Assembly: GCF_021531975.1 (NCBI RefSeq) | Contig: NZ_JAFBIY010000008.1 | Location: 1 to 64,000, forward strand | DNA: 64,000 nucleotides | From: Faecalicatena contorta | GTDB lineage: Bacteria > Bacillota > Clostridia > Lachnospirales > Lachnospiraceae | Direction of reading: 5' to 3' | Part shown: piece after piece, positions 50,457 to 59,233 of the stretch | How positions within the stretch are numbered: the stretch's first letter is position 1 | Layout: each line of letters opens with the position of its first letter | Program-made: the position numbers and the translations under genes | The notes under the pieces: model-generated | What the model was told of the DNA's origin: nothing | Seen by the model: the letters and a program-made list of their open reading frames with translations, nothing else | Databases searched by the model: none

Positions 50457-53400
50457 ATGGGAGTTTCATGGACAAAAGAACAACAGAAGGTCATCGACCT
50501 GTGCGGATGTAATATTCTTGTCTCGGCGGCAGCAGGTTCCGGTAAGACAGCAGTGCTTGTAGAACGAATCATTACCATGCTTACAAGGAAAGATCAGCCG
50601 GTGTCTATAGACCGCCTGCTCATTGTAACATTTACAGAGGCAGCAGCGGCAGAGATGAAAGAGCGTATCCGTGATGCGATTGAAAGAAAGCTTCTGGAGG
50701 ATCCGGATAACGAACATCTCAAACAGCAGGCGACGCTGATTCATAATGCGCAGATTACGACGATCCACAGCTTCTGTCTCTCTGTTATTCGGGATCATTT
50801 TCATGTCATAGATCTGGATCCTGGCTTCCGGGTGGGAGAAGAAGGGGAGCTTAAGCTTCTGCGGCATGATGTGCTGGAAGAACTTCTGGAAGACAGATAC
50901 AGTGAGGCAGATGAACGTTTCCTCGACTTTGTATCTGCTTATGGAAGCAGCAGAAGTGATAAGAAGATTGAAGATCTGATATTGAAAATATATGAGTATT
51001 CCAGAAGTTATCCGGATGCGGACGGATGGCTGGATGGCTGTGTGCAGGCTTATCAGGCAGAGACAGTAGAAGAGCTGGAAGCCAGCTTCTATGTACAGCA
51101 GATACGGCGCAATGTCGATCAGTATCTCGCAGACGTGACAGAGGATATTAAGCAGGCGCTGCTTCTGTGCAGTGAGCCGGATGGTCCGTATATGTATGAA
51201 GAGGCATTGCGGTCAGACTGGATGTGGATCGAAAAGTTACAGGAGGAAGAGACCTATACCGGTCTTTCGGAGAAAATAAGAAAGATCAAGTGGATGAAGC
51301 TTGCAGCCAATCGCGATGAAATGGTGTCTGAGGATAAAGCTTCTCAGGTAAAGGCTCTTCGGGAAGAAATCAAGGGAACCGTGGGCGATCTTGCTTCACA
51401 GTATTTCTATCAGACGCCGGAGGAAATGCTGGAAGATATACAGTTATGCCGACCGGCAATAGAGGTGCTTGTTGGCCTTACGAAAGAATTTGCAGAACGA
51501 TTCGAGGAGGAGAAGCGGGAAAAGGATATGATTGATTTCTCAGATATGGAACAGTATGCAATGCGGATTCTGACTGAGAAAACAGAAGCAGGCTTTCTCC
51601 CGTCACCGGCAGCCCGTGAGTACCGGCAGCAGTTTGATGAGATTATGATCGATGAGTATCAGGACAGTAACCTGATTCAGGAAACAATTCTGACCAGCAT
51701 ATCAGGAGTGCCGGAAGGAAAATACAATATTTTCATGGTCGGTGACGTGAAGCAGAGCATCTATCGATTCCGTTTGTCAAGACCGGAGCTTTTTATGGAG
51801 AAATTCGATACTTACAGCACGCAGAGTGGTCCTATGCAGCGGATCGATCTGCATAAGAATTTCCGCAGCAGACCGGAAGTGTTGGAAAGTGTAAACTACA
51901 TTTTCCGACAGATTATGACAAAGAGCCTTGGCGGCATCGTCTATGATGAGCAGGCGGCACTCTATCCGGGAGCGACATTTGTGGAAAATGATGATGTGCA
52001 GACGGAGGTTCTTGTAATCGATGAAGAGGTCGAAGAGGCAAGAGTGATCGCCGGGCGGATCCGCGAGCTTCTTGGCAGTCAGAAAGTGGTGGATAAAAAG
52101 ACGGGAGAACTCAGGCCCGTCCGTTATGGAGACATCGTAATCCTGACCCGAAGTATCCGGGGATTTGTGGATAAATTTGCGGAGATCCTGAATCGTGAAG
52201 GGATTCCGACTTATGCCGGAACGAGAGAGGGATATTTCTCTACGCAGGAGATAGGGGTACTTCTTGATTATCTGCGGATACTGGATAACAGGCAGCAGGA
52301 TATTCCACTGGCGGCTGTTCTTACTTCTTATTTTGGCGGCCTTTCAGAAAAGGATCTTGCCATGATCAAGACGGCATATCCGGAGGTGCCCTTTTATAAA
52401 GCGGTCATTCAGTATCGGGAAGAAGGGAAAGATATCTCTGTCCGGGAAAAACTTGAACACTGTCTTCATACACTGGATCGTCTGCGGGAAATCGTACCAT
52501 ATACACCGATGCATGAGCTGCTATGCAGAATACTTGCGGATACCGGATACGAAGATTTTGTAGCTGCAATGCCGGGCGGGGCCCAGCGAAAAGCGAATCT
52601 GGATATGCTCTCAGAAAAAGCAAGGAGCTTTGAGTCTACAAGCTATAAGGGACTGTTTCATTTTATCCGTTATATTGAACAGCTCCAGAAATATAATGTG
52701 GATTATGGAGAAGCGAGTCTGGAAGATGAAAAGTCTGATACAGTGCGCATTATGACAATTCATAAAAGTAAAGGTCTGGAGTTCCCGGTCGTATTTGTGG
52801 CGGGAATGGGAAAAAGGTTCAATATGCAGGATGCAAGAAGCAGTGCAGTGTTGCATTCCAGACTGGGGATCGGACTGGATGCGGTGAATCTGGAGAAGAG
52901 GACGAAAAGCCCAAGTCTCATAAAAAGAGTCATTCAGAAAGAAGAGGCACTGGACAGCCTCGGCGAAGAACTTAGGGTGTTGTATGTAGCATTTACCCGT
53001 GCCAGGGAGAAGCTCATTATTACCGGTGTTCTGCCGAATATGCGAAAGAAACTGACGGATTATGAGAAGGTAAAAAGTCAGCAGGAAGAGAAGCTTCGTT
53101 TCTCGCAGCTGGGACGTGCAAACACATATTGGGACTGGATACTGCCGGCATTTGTAAGGACAGGTCCTTTTGTTCCGGTTAAGCTTCGCGGGGTAACCAT
53201 CGAGGACGTTGTCAGTGAAGAAGTGACAGAAGAAACAAAAGACCGTATGACACAGGTGATGCTTCGTGAATGGGATACAGATCAAATATATGAACCAGAG
53301 TTTCATAAAGTACTGAAAGAGCAGTTCGCATACCGATATCCCTATGAGGGCAGTCAGGTGCGGAAACTCAAGTTTACGGTATCAGAGCTTAAGAAGCGGG

Positions 53401-54014
53401 CATATGACATGGAAGATGAGGAGAGTGGAGAAATTCTCTATGAAGAGCCGGAGGTAGTGCCGCTTCTGCCCAGATTCCTGAAAGAAGAGGAGGAGATAAG
53501 TGGAGCATCCAGAGGTACAGCTTATCACAGACTTCTGGAACTACTTGATTTTGGCAGAGAGTATGACGAAGAAAGTCTTGCGTCGGCAATTCGTGATTTC
53601 TGTCAGAAAGGAAAAATGGAGTATGACATGGCGAAGTCTGTCCGTGTAAAAGATATACTCCTGTTTCTGCAAAGTGATCCTGGAAGAAGAATGCAGATAT
53701 GTGCATCGGAGGGAAAATTGTGGAAAGAGCAGCCTTTTGTACTGGGTATCTCTGCGAGAGAGGTGTATGACGAAGAAAAAGAAGATGAAATGCTGCTTGT
53801 ACAGGGTATTATCGACGTATACTTTGAAGAAGCGGATGGTCTTGTCGTGCTGGATTATAAGACAGACAAGATCTTTTCTGATAAGGAACTTGTGGAAAAG
53901 TATCATGCACAATTAGATTATTATGCAAAAGCACTGGAGCAGATGACAGAAAAGAAGGTAAAGGAGAAGATCATCTATTCCTTTACCCTTCAAAAATCAA
54001 TAAAAATTCCATAG
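50457..54014 (+). CDS. addA: ATP-dependent helicase/nuclease subunit A
   Basis: A 1185-residue UvrD-like helicase with a C-terminal nuclease. Walker A is AAAGSGKTAVLVERI (about residues 22-36). DEYQDSNLIQE is motif II, HKSKGLEFPVVFVAG is motif V, and LRVLYVAFTRAREKL is motif VI. The nuclease core is GIIDVYFEE then VVLDYKTDK. With AddB it unwinds and resects broken ends up to a Chi-like site to load RecA. It is tightly coupled to addB. Confidence 0.96.
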   Translation: MGVSWTKEQQKVIDLCGCNILVSAAAGSGKTAVLVERIITMLTRKDQPVSIDRLLIVTFTEAAAAEMKERIRDAIERKLLEDPDNEHLKQQATLIHNAQITTIHSFCLSVIRDHFHVIDLDPGFRVGEEGELKLLRHDVLEELLEDRYSEADERFLDFVSAYGSSRSDKKIEDLILKIYEYSRSYPDADGWLDGCVQAYQAETVEELEASFYVQQIRRNVDQYLADVTEDIKQALLLCSEPDGPYMYEEALRSDWMWIEKLQEEETYTGLSEKIRKIKWMKLAANRDEMVSEDKASQVKALREEIKGTVGDLASQYFYQTPEEMLEDIQLCRPAIEVLVGLTKEFAERFEEEKREKDMIDFSDMEQYAMRILTEKTEAGFLPSPAAREYRQQFDEIMIDEYQDSNLIQETILTSISGVPEGKYNIFMVGDVKQSIYRFRLSRPELFMEKFDTYSTQSGPMQRIDLHKNFRSRPEVLESVNYIFRQIMTKSLGGIVYDEQAALYPGATFVENDDVQTEVLVIDEEVEEARVIAGRIRELLGSQKVVDKKTGELRPVRYGDIVILTRSIRGFVDKFAEILNREGIPTYAGTREGYFSTQEIGVLLDYLRILDNRQQDIPLAAVLTSYFGGLSEKDLAMIKTAYPEVPFYKAVIQYREEGKDISVREKLEHCLHTLDRLREIVPYTPMHELLCRILADTGYEDFVAAMPGGAQRKANLDMLSEKARSFESTSYKGLFHFIRYIEQLQKYNVDYGEASLEDEKSDTVRIMTIHKSKGLEFPVVFVAGMGKRFNMQDARSSAVLHSRLGIGLDAVNLEKRTKSPSLIKRVIQKEEALDSLGEELRVLYVAFTRAREKLIITGVLPNMRKKLTDYEKVKSQQEEKLRFSQLGRANTYWDWILPAFVRTGPFVPVKLRGVTIEDVVSEEVTEETKDRMTQVMLREWDTDQIYEPEFHKVLKEQFAYRYPYEGSQVRKLKFTVSELKKRAYDMEDEESGEILYEEPEVVPLLPRFLKEEEEISGASRGTAYHRLLELLDFGREYDEESLASAIRDFCQKGKMEYDMAKSVRVKDILLFLQSDPGRRMQICASEGKLWKEQPFVLGISAREVYDEEKEDEMLLVQGIIDVYFEEADGLVVLDYKTDKIFSDKELVEKYHAQLDYYAKALEQMTEKKVKEKIIYSFTLQKSIKIP

Positions 54015-54024
54015 CATAGTATCA

Positions 54025-54486
54025 TTATTCTATTGTGGCAAACAGATGATTCGCATATGCGTCCCATGCATGTTCCACAGATTTGTCCATTGTAAATGTG
54101 TGCATGGATGTTCCGGTAATACACCTGAGCGTGCTCCCGTCGTAATGAAAATTCAGATACAGACCCTGGATTTCTTCCGGGCGGCAGGACAGGTCACAAG
54201 TATTTAGAAACGAGGCGAAATCCTCCTTTGCCAGCGAGAGAATAAATTTAAAACTAAGCGGCGTTCGTTTTCCACGGATGATGGAAAAGAAATACTCTCG
54301 CACATCATTCCAGAGGGAATATTCCGAAGCCGGTGCTTCATCAAAAAAGTCTTTCTGTATGCGCCCGTCTATCTGAAAACGGTTGAATGTGGTAACTTCC
54401 CCTTCGACAAAGCTGAATCTGTCAAAAGTCGGCTTCAGAAGCAGATGGGCCATACAAGTCTTTGCCTGCAAATCGATTACGGTCAT
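54025..54486 (-). CDS. Conserved small protein of unknown function (DUF5721-like)
   Basis: A 153-residue soluble protein. I do not recognise a catalytic motif. The pattern (QAKTCMAHLL, WNDVREYFF, a basic RGKRTPLSFK, GLYLNFHYDG, TGTSMHTFTMDKS) resembles a small Lachnospiraceae family that I recall as DUF5721; this name is tentative. A good AAGGAGA site precedes ATG 54486. It converges on addA with a ten-base gap and is divergent from the SGNH hydrolase gene. Confidence 0.65.
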   Translation of the reverse strand: MTVIDLQAKTCMAHLLLKPTFDRFSFVEGEVTTFNRFQIDGRIQKDFFDEAPASEYSLWNDVREYFFSIIRGKRTPLSFKFILSLAKEDFASFLNTCDLSCRPEEIQGLYLNFHYDGSTLRCITGTSMHTFTMDKSVEHAWDAYANHLFATIE

Positions 54487-54623
54487 AAATGCAAATCTCC
54501 TTTTTTCAATCGTTTCAATCTATCTGTTATTATAACAATAAATTGTGTATCCTGCATCAGAAGTTTGACTTTTCATAACGAAAACATTACAATAACTATG
54601 TATATTTACCAGGAGAATCGTGT

Positions 54624-55406
54624 ATGAAAAAAGCAAATAAACATGGGGAAGAAGACCGGGTCCTGCGGTTTTCTGTCATAGCAGTTCTTGTGCTGTTTAT
54701 CATCGGGGTTATCATCGTCGGCGTAAGAGCGCTGAACCTGCGTGTGGACAGCTCGGCAGGCAAAAAGAAGCTGGAAGAGCTAAGTAAAGCGGATGTAAAT
54801 GAAATCGATGCAAAGATACAGGAGCTTGAGAAAGCGGAACAGGCAGCGGATGAAGAATGGAAAAACCGTTCGAATAATGAGAAGTTTGCAGGCTGCCTTG
54901 TGCTTGGCGACTCTATTACACAGGGACTTTATGGATATGAGGTACTGGATCAGTCGCTCGTGATAGCAGAGCGTGGTGTGGAGACACGCAGACCAGATAA
55001 AACAGGCCTTACGGAGATATTGGATAAGGCAGTGCAGGCGGCGCCTAAGAAGGTATTTCTTGCCTTTGGTATGAATGATGTGGAAGCGGATGATGGGAGC
55101 GTCGAAGAATTTGCAGCAGATTATAAGGTTATGCTGGATCGTCTGAAAGAGGAGATTCCGGATGTGGAAATCTATGTGAACAGTATTCTTCCGGTAACAG
55201 AGGCAAAGAAAAGTGAAGAGCCGGCATATGAAAATATTCCGGAATTCAATGAGGCACTGAAGAAACTGTGCGAAGAAGAAGGCATGACTTTTATCGATAA
55301 TACGAATCTTGTGAAAGAGGAGATGCATGAGCAGGATGGCGTGCATATGAAGGCAGAATATTATCCGCTCTGGGCAGAGCGGATGGCGGAGGAAGCAGAA
55401 CTGTAA
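54624..55406 (+). CDS. Membrane-anchored SGNH/GDSL hydrolase
   Basis: A 260-residue protein with one N-terminal membrane anchor (about residues 17-38), a short coiled-coil-like stretch (about 50-78), and an extracellular SGNH esterase domain. LGDSITQG holds the nucleophile Ser, GMNDVE the block III Asn, and DGVHMKAEYY the Asp/His pair. It likely transfers or removes an O-acyl group on a surface glycan. It is the first gene of a four-gene cassette and its stop overlaps the next start (TAATG). CAGGAG is the ribosome binding site. Confidence 0.85.
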   Translation: MKKANKHGEEDRVLRFSVIAVLVLFIIGVIIVGVRALNLRVDSSAGKKKLEELSKADVNEIDAKIQELEKAEQAADEEWKNRSNNEKFAGCLVLGDSITQGLYGYEVLDQSLVIAERGVETRRPDKTGLTEILDKAVQAAPKKVFLAFGMNDVEADDGSVEEFAADYKVMLDRLKEEIPDVEIYVNSILPVTEAKKSEEPAYENIPEFNEALKKLCEEEGMTFIDNTNLVKEEMHEQDGVHMKAEYYPLWAERMAEEAEL

Positions 55407-55888
55407 TGAAGAAACGAAAGATAGATGTCATTCATATATTGGAATATGTGATTGTTTGTATCATCCTTGCGTATGTTATCTTTCTGATTGTTTCAAGAGG
55501 TGGTGATGCACCGGCAAAAGAGGTCAGAAAGGCAGTTCTGTCTGTCATGAAGACAGATGGAATGGAGAAAGCAGGAACGCAGGAGTTCAAGAGATATTAT
55601 GAACTGAATGCCAAGGATTATGAAGATGTGACCTTGTATGTGCCAGATGGCGTAATGAGTGTGAATGAACTGCTTATCGTGCGTGTAAAGGACGACAGTC
55701 AGATAGAGACCGTGCTTAATGCGGCGGAAGAAAGGCTTGCCACCCAGAAGGAGAGCTTTGAAGGCTATGGAACGGATCAGACAAAGCTTTTGAATGGAGC
55801 AGTGCTGGAGACGAGAGGACAATATGTGTTCATGGCGGTAGGAAAAAATGCGGGAAAGGCGTATGCTGCTTTTTGTAAGAGTTTGTAG
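55406..55888 (+). CDS. DUF4358-like membrane-anchored protein
   Basis: A 160-residue protein with one N-terminal membrane segment (about residues 11-31) and an extracytoplasmic domain. The domain pattern (YYELNAKDYEDVTLYVP, VNELLIVRVKDDSQIE, YGTDQTKLLNGAVLE) matches DUF4358. The family is common beside MBOAT acyltransferases in this group. No catalytic residues stand out, so an accessory role in surface acylation is inferred. It is coupled to the upstream SGNH gene. Confidence 0.75.
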   Translation: MKKRKIDVIHILEYVIVCIILAYVIFLIVSRGGDAPAKEVRKAVLSVMKTDGMEKAGTQEFKRYYELNAKDYEDVTLYVPDGVMSVNELLIVRVKDDSQIETVLNAAEERLATQKESFEGYGTDQTKLLNGAVLETRGQYVFMAVGKNAGKAYAAFCKSL

Positions 55889-55905
55889 GATAAAGGGAAA
55901 AAGGG

Positions 55906-57312
55906 ATGCTGTTCAGTAGTATTGTATTTTTGTTTACATTTTTACCAGTCACACTAATTGTGTATTATATTGTGCCAGGAGCATTTAAGAATGTCGTAAT
56001 GCTTCTTGCCAGTCTTGTGTTTTATGCGTGGGGAGAGCCGGTATATATTATACTTATGCTTCTTTCCATTCTTTTTAATTATGTATGCGGAATTGATATT
56101 GCAAGATATCAGAAACAAGGAAAAAAGCGCAGAAGAAGACTCATTTTTAATATCGTGGTCAACTTGTGTATTCTTGGTTTTTTTAAATACAGTGGATTTG
56201 TTGTGGACAGTATCAATGCGGTACTGCCGGTGCATATTCCGTACAGAGAACTTCCTCTTCCGATCGGAATCTCATTTTATACCTTCCAGACATTATCCTA
56301 TATTATCGATGTCTATCGCGGGAATGTGAAGGTGCAGAAGAATATGCTGCATTTTGCGCTTTATGTTTCGATGTTCCCGCAGCTGATTGCAGGTCCGATC
56401 GTGCAGTATGCAGATGTGGAAGAACAGCTGATGAGCAGGAAAGAGTCATGGGGGAAATTTGGAGATGGTGTTCTCTTTTTTATCCGCGGACTGGCAAAGA
56501 AAGTGATTCTCGCCAATACAATGGGGCTTATCTTTAATGAAGTAACAGGACTTCCTGCAGGGCGGATATCGGTACTTAGTGCATGGCTTGGATGTGCAGC
56601 ATATGCTTTCCAGATCTATTTTGATTTTGGCGGTTATTCTGATATGGCTATAGGACTGGGGAAGATGTTCGGGTTTGAGTTTCGCAGGAACTTCTTCTAT
56701 CCGTATATGTCAACAAGTATCACGGAGTTCTGGAGAAGATGGCATATTTCACTTGGAAGCTGGTTTCGGGAGTATGTCTATATCCCGCTTGGCGGTAACC
56801 GTGTTTCGCCGGGACGACATATTTTTAATATTATGGTCGTATGGGCGCTTACAGGTCTGTGGCATGGAGCAGCATGGAATTTTGTGATATGGGGAATTTA
56901 TTATGGAGTCCTGCTGTTGATTGAAAAATATTTTCTGCAAAAGTTTCTTTCCCGGATACCGACCGTATTTGGATGGATCTATACAATCATCATCGTAATG
57001 ACAGGCTGGGTGTTTTTCTTCAGTCCGACGCTGGGATCGGCAGCAGGTTATCTGAAGATCATGGTGGGGATCGGTGCAAATGGGCTGGCAGACAGAGAAA
57101 GTATTTTTCTTCTTGTTACGAATGCCGTTCTGTGGATATTGGCGGCAGCAGGATCTGCCCCTTATGTACACCGGTTGTATGAACGTGTGATCTACGGAGG
57201 CAAAAAGATCCGGACAGGCCTTAACTGTATGGTATATGCAGCTTTGTTTTTGTTATGTGTTGCTTATCTTGTGAGCGCGTCATATAATCCGTTTTTATAT
57301 TTTCGATTTTAG
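55906..57312 (+). CDS. MBOAT family O-acyltransferase
   Basis: A 468-residue polytopic membrane protein of the AlgI/DltB type that moves acyl groups across the membrane for glycan O-acylation. The catalytic His region is TGLWHGAAWNFVIWG, and EFWRRWHISLGSWFREYVYIPLGG is the conserved re-entrant region (cited by its flanks). Around ten helices are evident. The extracellular acceptor enzymes are probably the SGNH and DHHW proteins on either side. Confidence 0.93.
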   Translation: MLFSSIVFLFTFLPVTLIVYYIVPGAFKNVVMLLASLVFYAWGEPVYIILMLLSILFNYVCGIDIARYQKQGKKRRRRLIFNIVVNLCILGFFKYSGFVVDSINAVLPVHIPYRELPLPIGISFYTFQTLSYIIDVYRGNVKVQKNMLHFALYVSMFPQLIAGPIVQYADVEEQLMSRKESWGKFGDGVLFFIRGLAKKVILANTMGLIFNEVTGLPAGRISVLSAWLGCAAYAFQIYFDFGGYSDMAIGLGKMFGFEFRRNFFYPYMSTSITEFWRRWHISLGSWFREYVYIPLGGNRVSPGRHIFNIMVVWALTGLWHGAAWNFVIWGIYYGVLLLIEKYFLQKFLSRIPTVFGWIYTIIIVMTGWVFFFSPTLGSAAGYLKIMVGIGANGLADRESIFLLVTNAVLWILAAAGSAPYVHRLYERVIYGGKKIRTGLNCMVYAALFLLCVAYLVSASYNPFLYFRF

Positions 57313-57321
57313 GAGCAGCTG

Positions 57322-58503
57322 ATGAATCAGATGAAAGATATGAAGAAAAAACAATTGTATACGAAGAAGATGACGGCGTTTGTGTTCATCCTGATTCTGG
57401 CACTTTTTAGCTTTCTGAATCTTGTAAACGGAGATAAGGAGTTTTCAGAAAGAGAGAATCGTATCCTTGAACAAAAGCCGAAAATGACCTGGTCAGAACT
57501 GGAGAGCGGGCGCTTTATGGAGCATTATGAGACGTATCTGTCCGATCAGTTCATGGGCAGAAATTTCTGGGTATCTGTAAAGACAAATATCGAATATCTG
57601 GCGGGGAAAAGAGAGTCTGGCGGTGTTTTCAAAGGGAAAGACCGGTATCTTCTGGAAGATATTGCAGTACCGGATGAAGAACAGTTATCCAATAATCTGG
57701 ATGCAATACGGGAATTTGCCGCTTCTTATCCGAAGTCACCAACATATGTGATGCTTGTCCCGAATGCGGCAAATGTTCTTTCGGATAAACTGCCGTCATT
57801 TGCAGTAACTGAAGATCAGTCCGGGCAGTTAGGGGAGATACGAAAAGCTCTGGATGATACGGTAACCTGGGTAGATGCAGAAAAAGTAATGAAGAAGCAT
57901 AAGAGTGAGGATATCTATTATCGTACGGATCATCACTGGACGACACTTGGAGCATATTATGCATTTCAGGAGCTTGCGAAAGTCATGAAACTGGATACGG
58001 AAAATGCACCAAAGCTAACTCCATATGCAGTGACAGGAGAATTTAACGGAACCTTGTCCTCTACGAGTGGTTATGAGACGGGCTACAGAGAACCTATATA
58101 TATCTACACGACAAAAAAGACAGCCGATCAGGTGGAGGTTGTGGTGAATGACGTGGACAGGCAGAAAAAGACAGCTACATTATATGACAGCAGTAAATTA
58201 GATGAAAAAGATAAATATGCGCTGTTTCTTGGCGGCAATACCGGGCTTCTGGATATCCGTACAACGGCAGATAAGACAGACCGGCTTCTTCTCATTAAGG
58301 ATTCCTATGCCAATTGTTTTGTTCCGTTTCTGACAGCGTATTATCGTGAGATTTTTGTGGTTGATCCGAGATATTATACCGGAGATATCCATGAGATCAT
58401 GGAAGAAAAGAAGATTACAAGTGTGTTGTTTTTGTATAACGGCAATACTTTTATAGGTGATAACAGTTTAGACGGAGTGTTAAAAAGTAATGAGGCTGAA
58501 TAA
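57322..58503 (+). CDS. DHHW family protein (AlgX/AlgJ-like)
   Basis: A 393-residue extracytoplasmic protein with a single N-terminal anchor (about residues 18-36). The family-defining YRTDHHWTTLGAYYAF is at about residues 196-211, and a likely Ser is in LLIKDSYANCF. This fold is an SGNH-like acetyltransferase partner of MBOAT proteins, as with AlgJ and AlgX in alginate acetylation. It ends the cassette and overlaps the following pseudouridine synthase gene by 14 bases. Confidence 0.88.
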   Translation: MNQMKDMKKKQLYTKKMTAFVFILILALFSFLNLVNGDKEFSERENRILEQKPKMTWSELESGRFMEHYETYLSDQFMGRNFWVSVKTNIEYLAGKRESGGVFKGKDRYLLEDIAVPDEEQLSNNLDAIREFAASYPKSPTYVMLVPNAANVLSDKLPSFAVTEDQSGQLGEIRKALDDTVTWVDAEKVMKKHKSEDIYYRTDHHWTTLGAYYAFQELAKVMKLDTENAPKLTPYAVTGEFNGTLSSTSGYETGYREPIYIYTTKKTADQVEVVVNDVDRQKKTATLYDSSKLDEKDKYALFLGGNTGLLDIRTTADKTDRLLLIKDSYANCFVPFLTAYYREIFVVDPRYYTGDIHEIMEEKKITSVLFLYNGNTFIGDNSLDGVLKSNEAE

Positions 58504-59233
58504 ATATCTTAGCGAGGCAGGAATCTGTTCCCGCCGGGAGGCGGACCGACTGATCGAGAGCGGGAAAGTAACAGTGGACGGCAAAAGAGCAGTGCCTGGC
58601 ATGCAGGTAGAACCCGGACAGCAGGTGCGTGTTGGAAAGAGACTGGTAGAGGGAAAAAACGAAAAAGTGGTACTGGCTGTAAATAAACCGACAGGGATCG
58701 TTTGTACGGAGGATATGCGTGTGAAAAATAATATCATCCGTTTCTTAAAATATCCGGTTCGCATAACCTACGCCGGACGGCTTGACAAGGACTCGGAAGG
58801 TCTCCTTATTATGACAAATGATGGTGACCTGATCAACCGGATGATGCGTGCAAGGTACGGGCATGAAAAGGAATATAAAGTGACGGTTTCACAGCCGGTT
58901 ACAGAAGAATTCCTGAATAAAATGGCATCCGGCGTGCATATCAAAGATGAGGAGAAAGGTCTGGATGCTGTTACAAGACCATGTACGGTCACAAAAGTAG
59001 GAAAATATACTTTTTCCATCATACTTACCCAGGGGTTGAACCGGCAGATACGCAGAATGTGTGATGCACTGGGATATAAAGTGACAAAACTGGTGAGAGT
59101 AAGAATTATGAATATAGAGCTTGGAAATTTGAGACCGGGCGAGGTAAGAAAACTGACAAAACAGGAGTTAGAGGGATTGTATGAACGGGCAAAAACAGCA
59201 GAGGATGCAGGAACTGGTAGAATTACTGAATAA
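58490..59233 (+). CDS. rRNA pseudouridine synthase, RsuA/RluB/RluF family
   Basis: A 247-residue enzyme with an N-terminal S4 RNA-binding domain (MRLNKYLSEAGICSRREADRLI, cited by pattern). The catalytic domain has its Asp in AGRLDKDSEGLL. It isomerises a uridine in ribosomal RNA. Members cannot be split safely between 16S and 23S types here, but RluF-like features (NRMMRARYGHEKEY) favour 23S. It overlaps the upstream DHHW gene and the downstream ligA. Confidence 0.88.
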   Translation: MRLNKYLSEAGICSRREADRLIESGKVTVDGKRAVPGMQVEPGQQVRVGKRLVEGKNEKVVLAVNKPTGIVCTEDMRVKNNIIRFLKYPVRITYAGRLDKDSEGLLIMTNDGDLINRMMRARYGHEKEYKVTVSQPVTEEFLNKMASGVHIKDEEKGLDAVTRPCTVTKVGKYTFSIILTQGLNRQIRRMCDALGYKVTKLVRVRIMNIELGNLRPGEVRKLTKQELEGLYERAKTAEDAGTGRITE

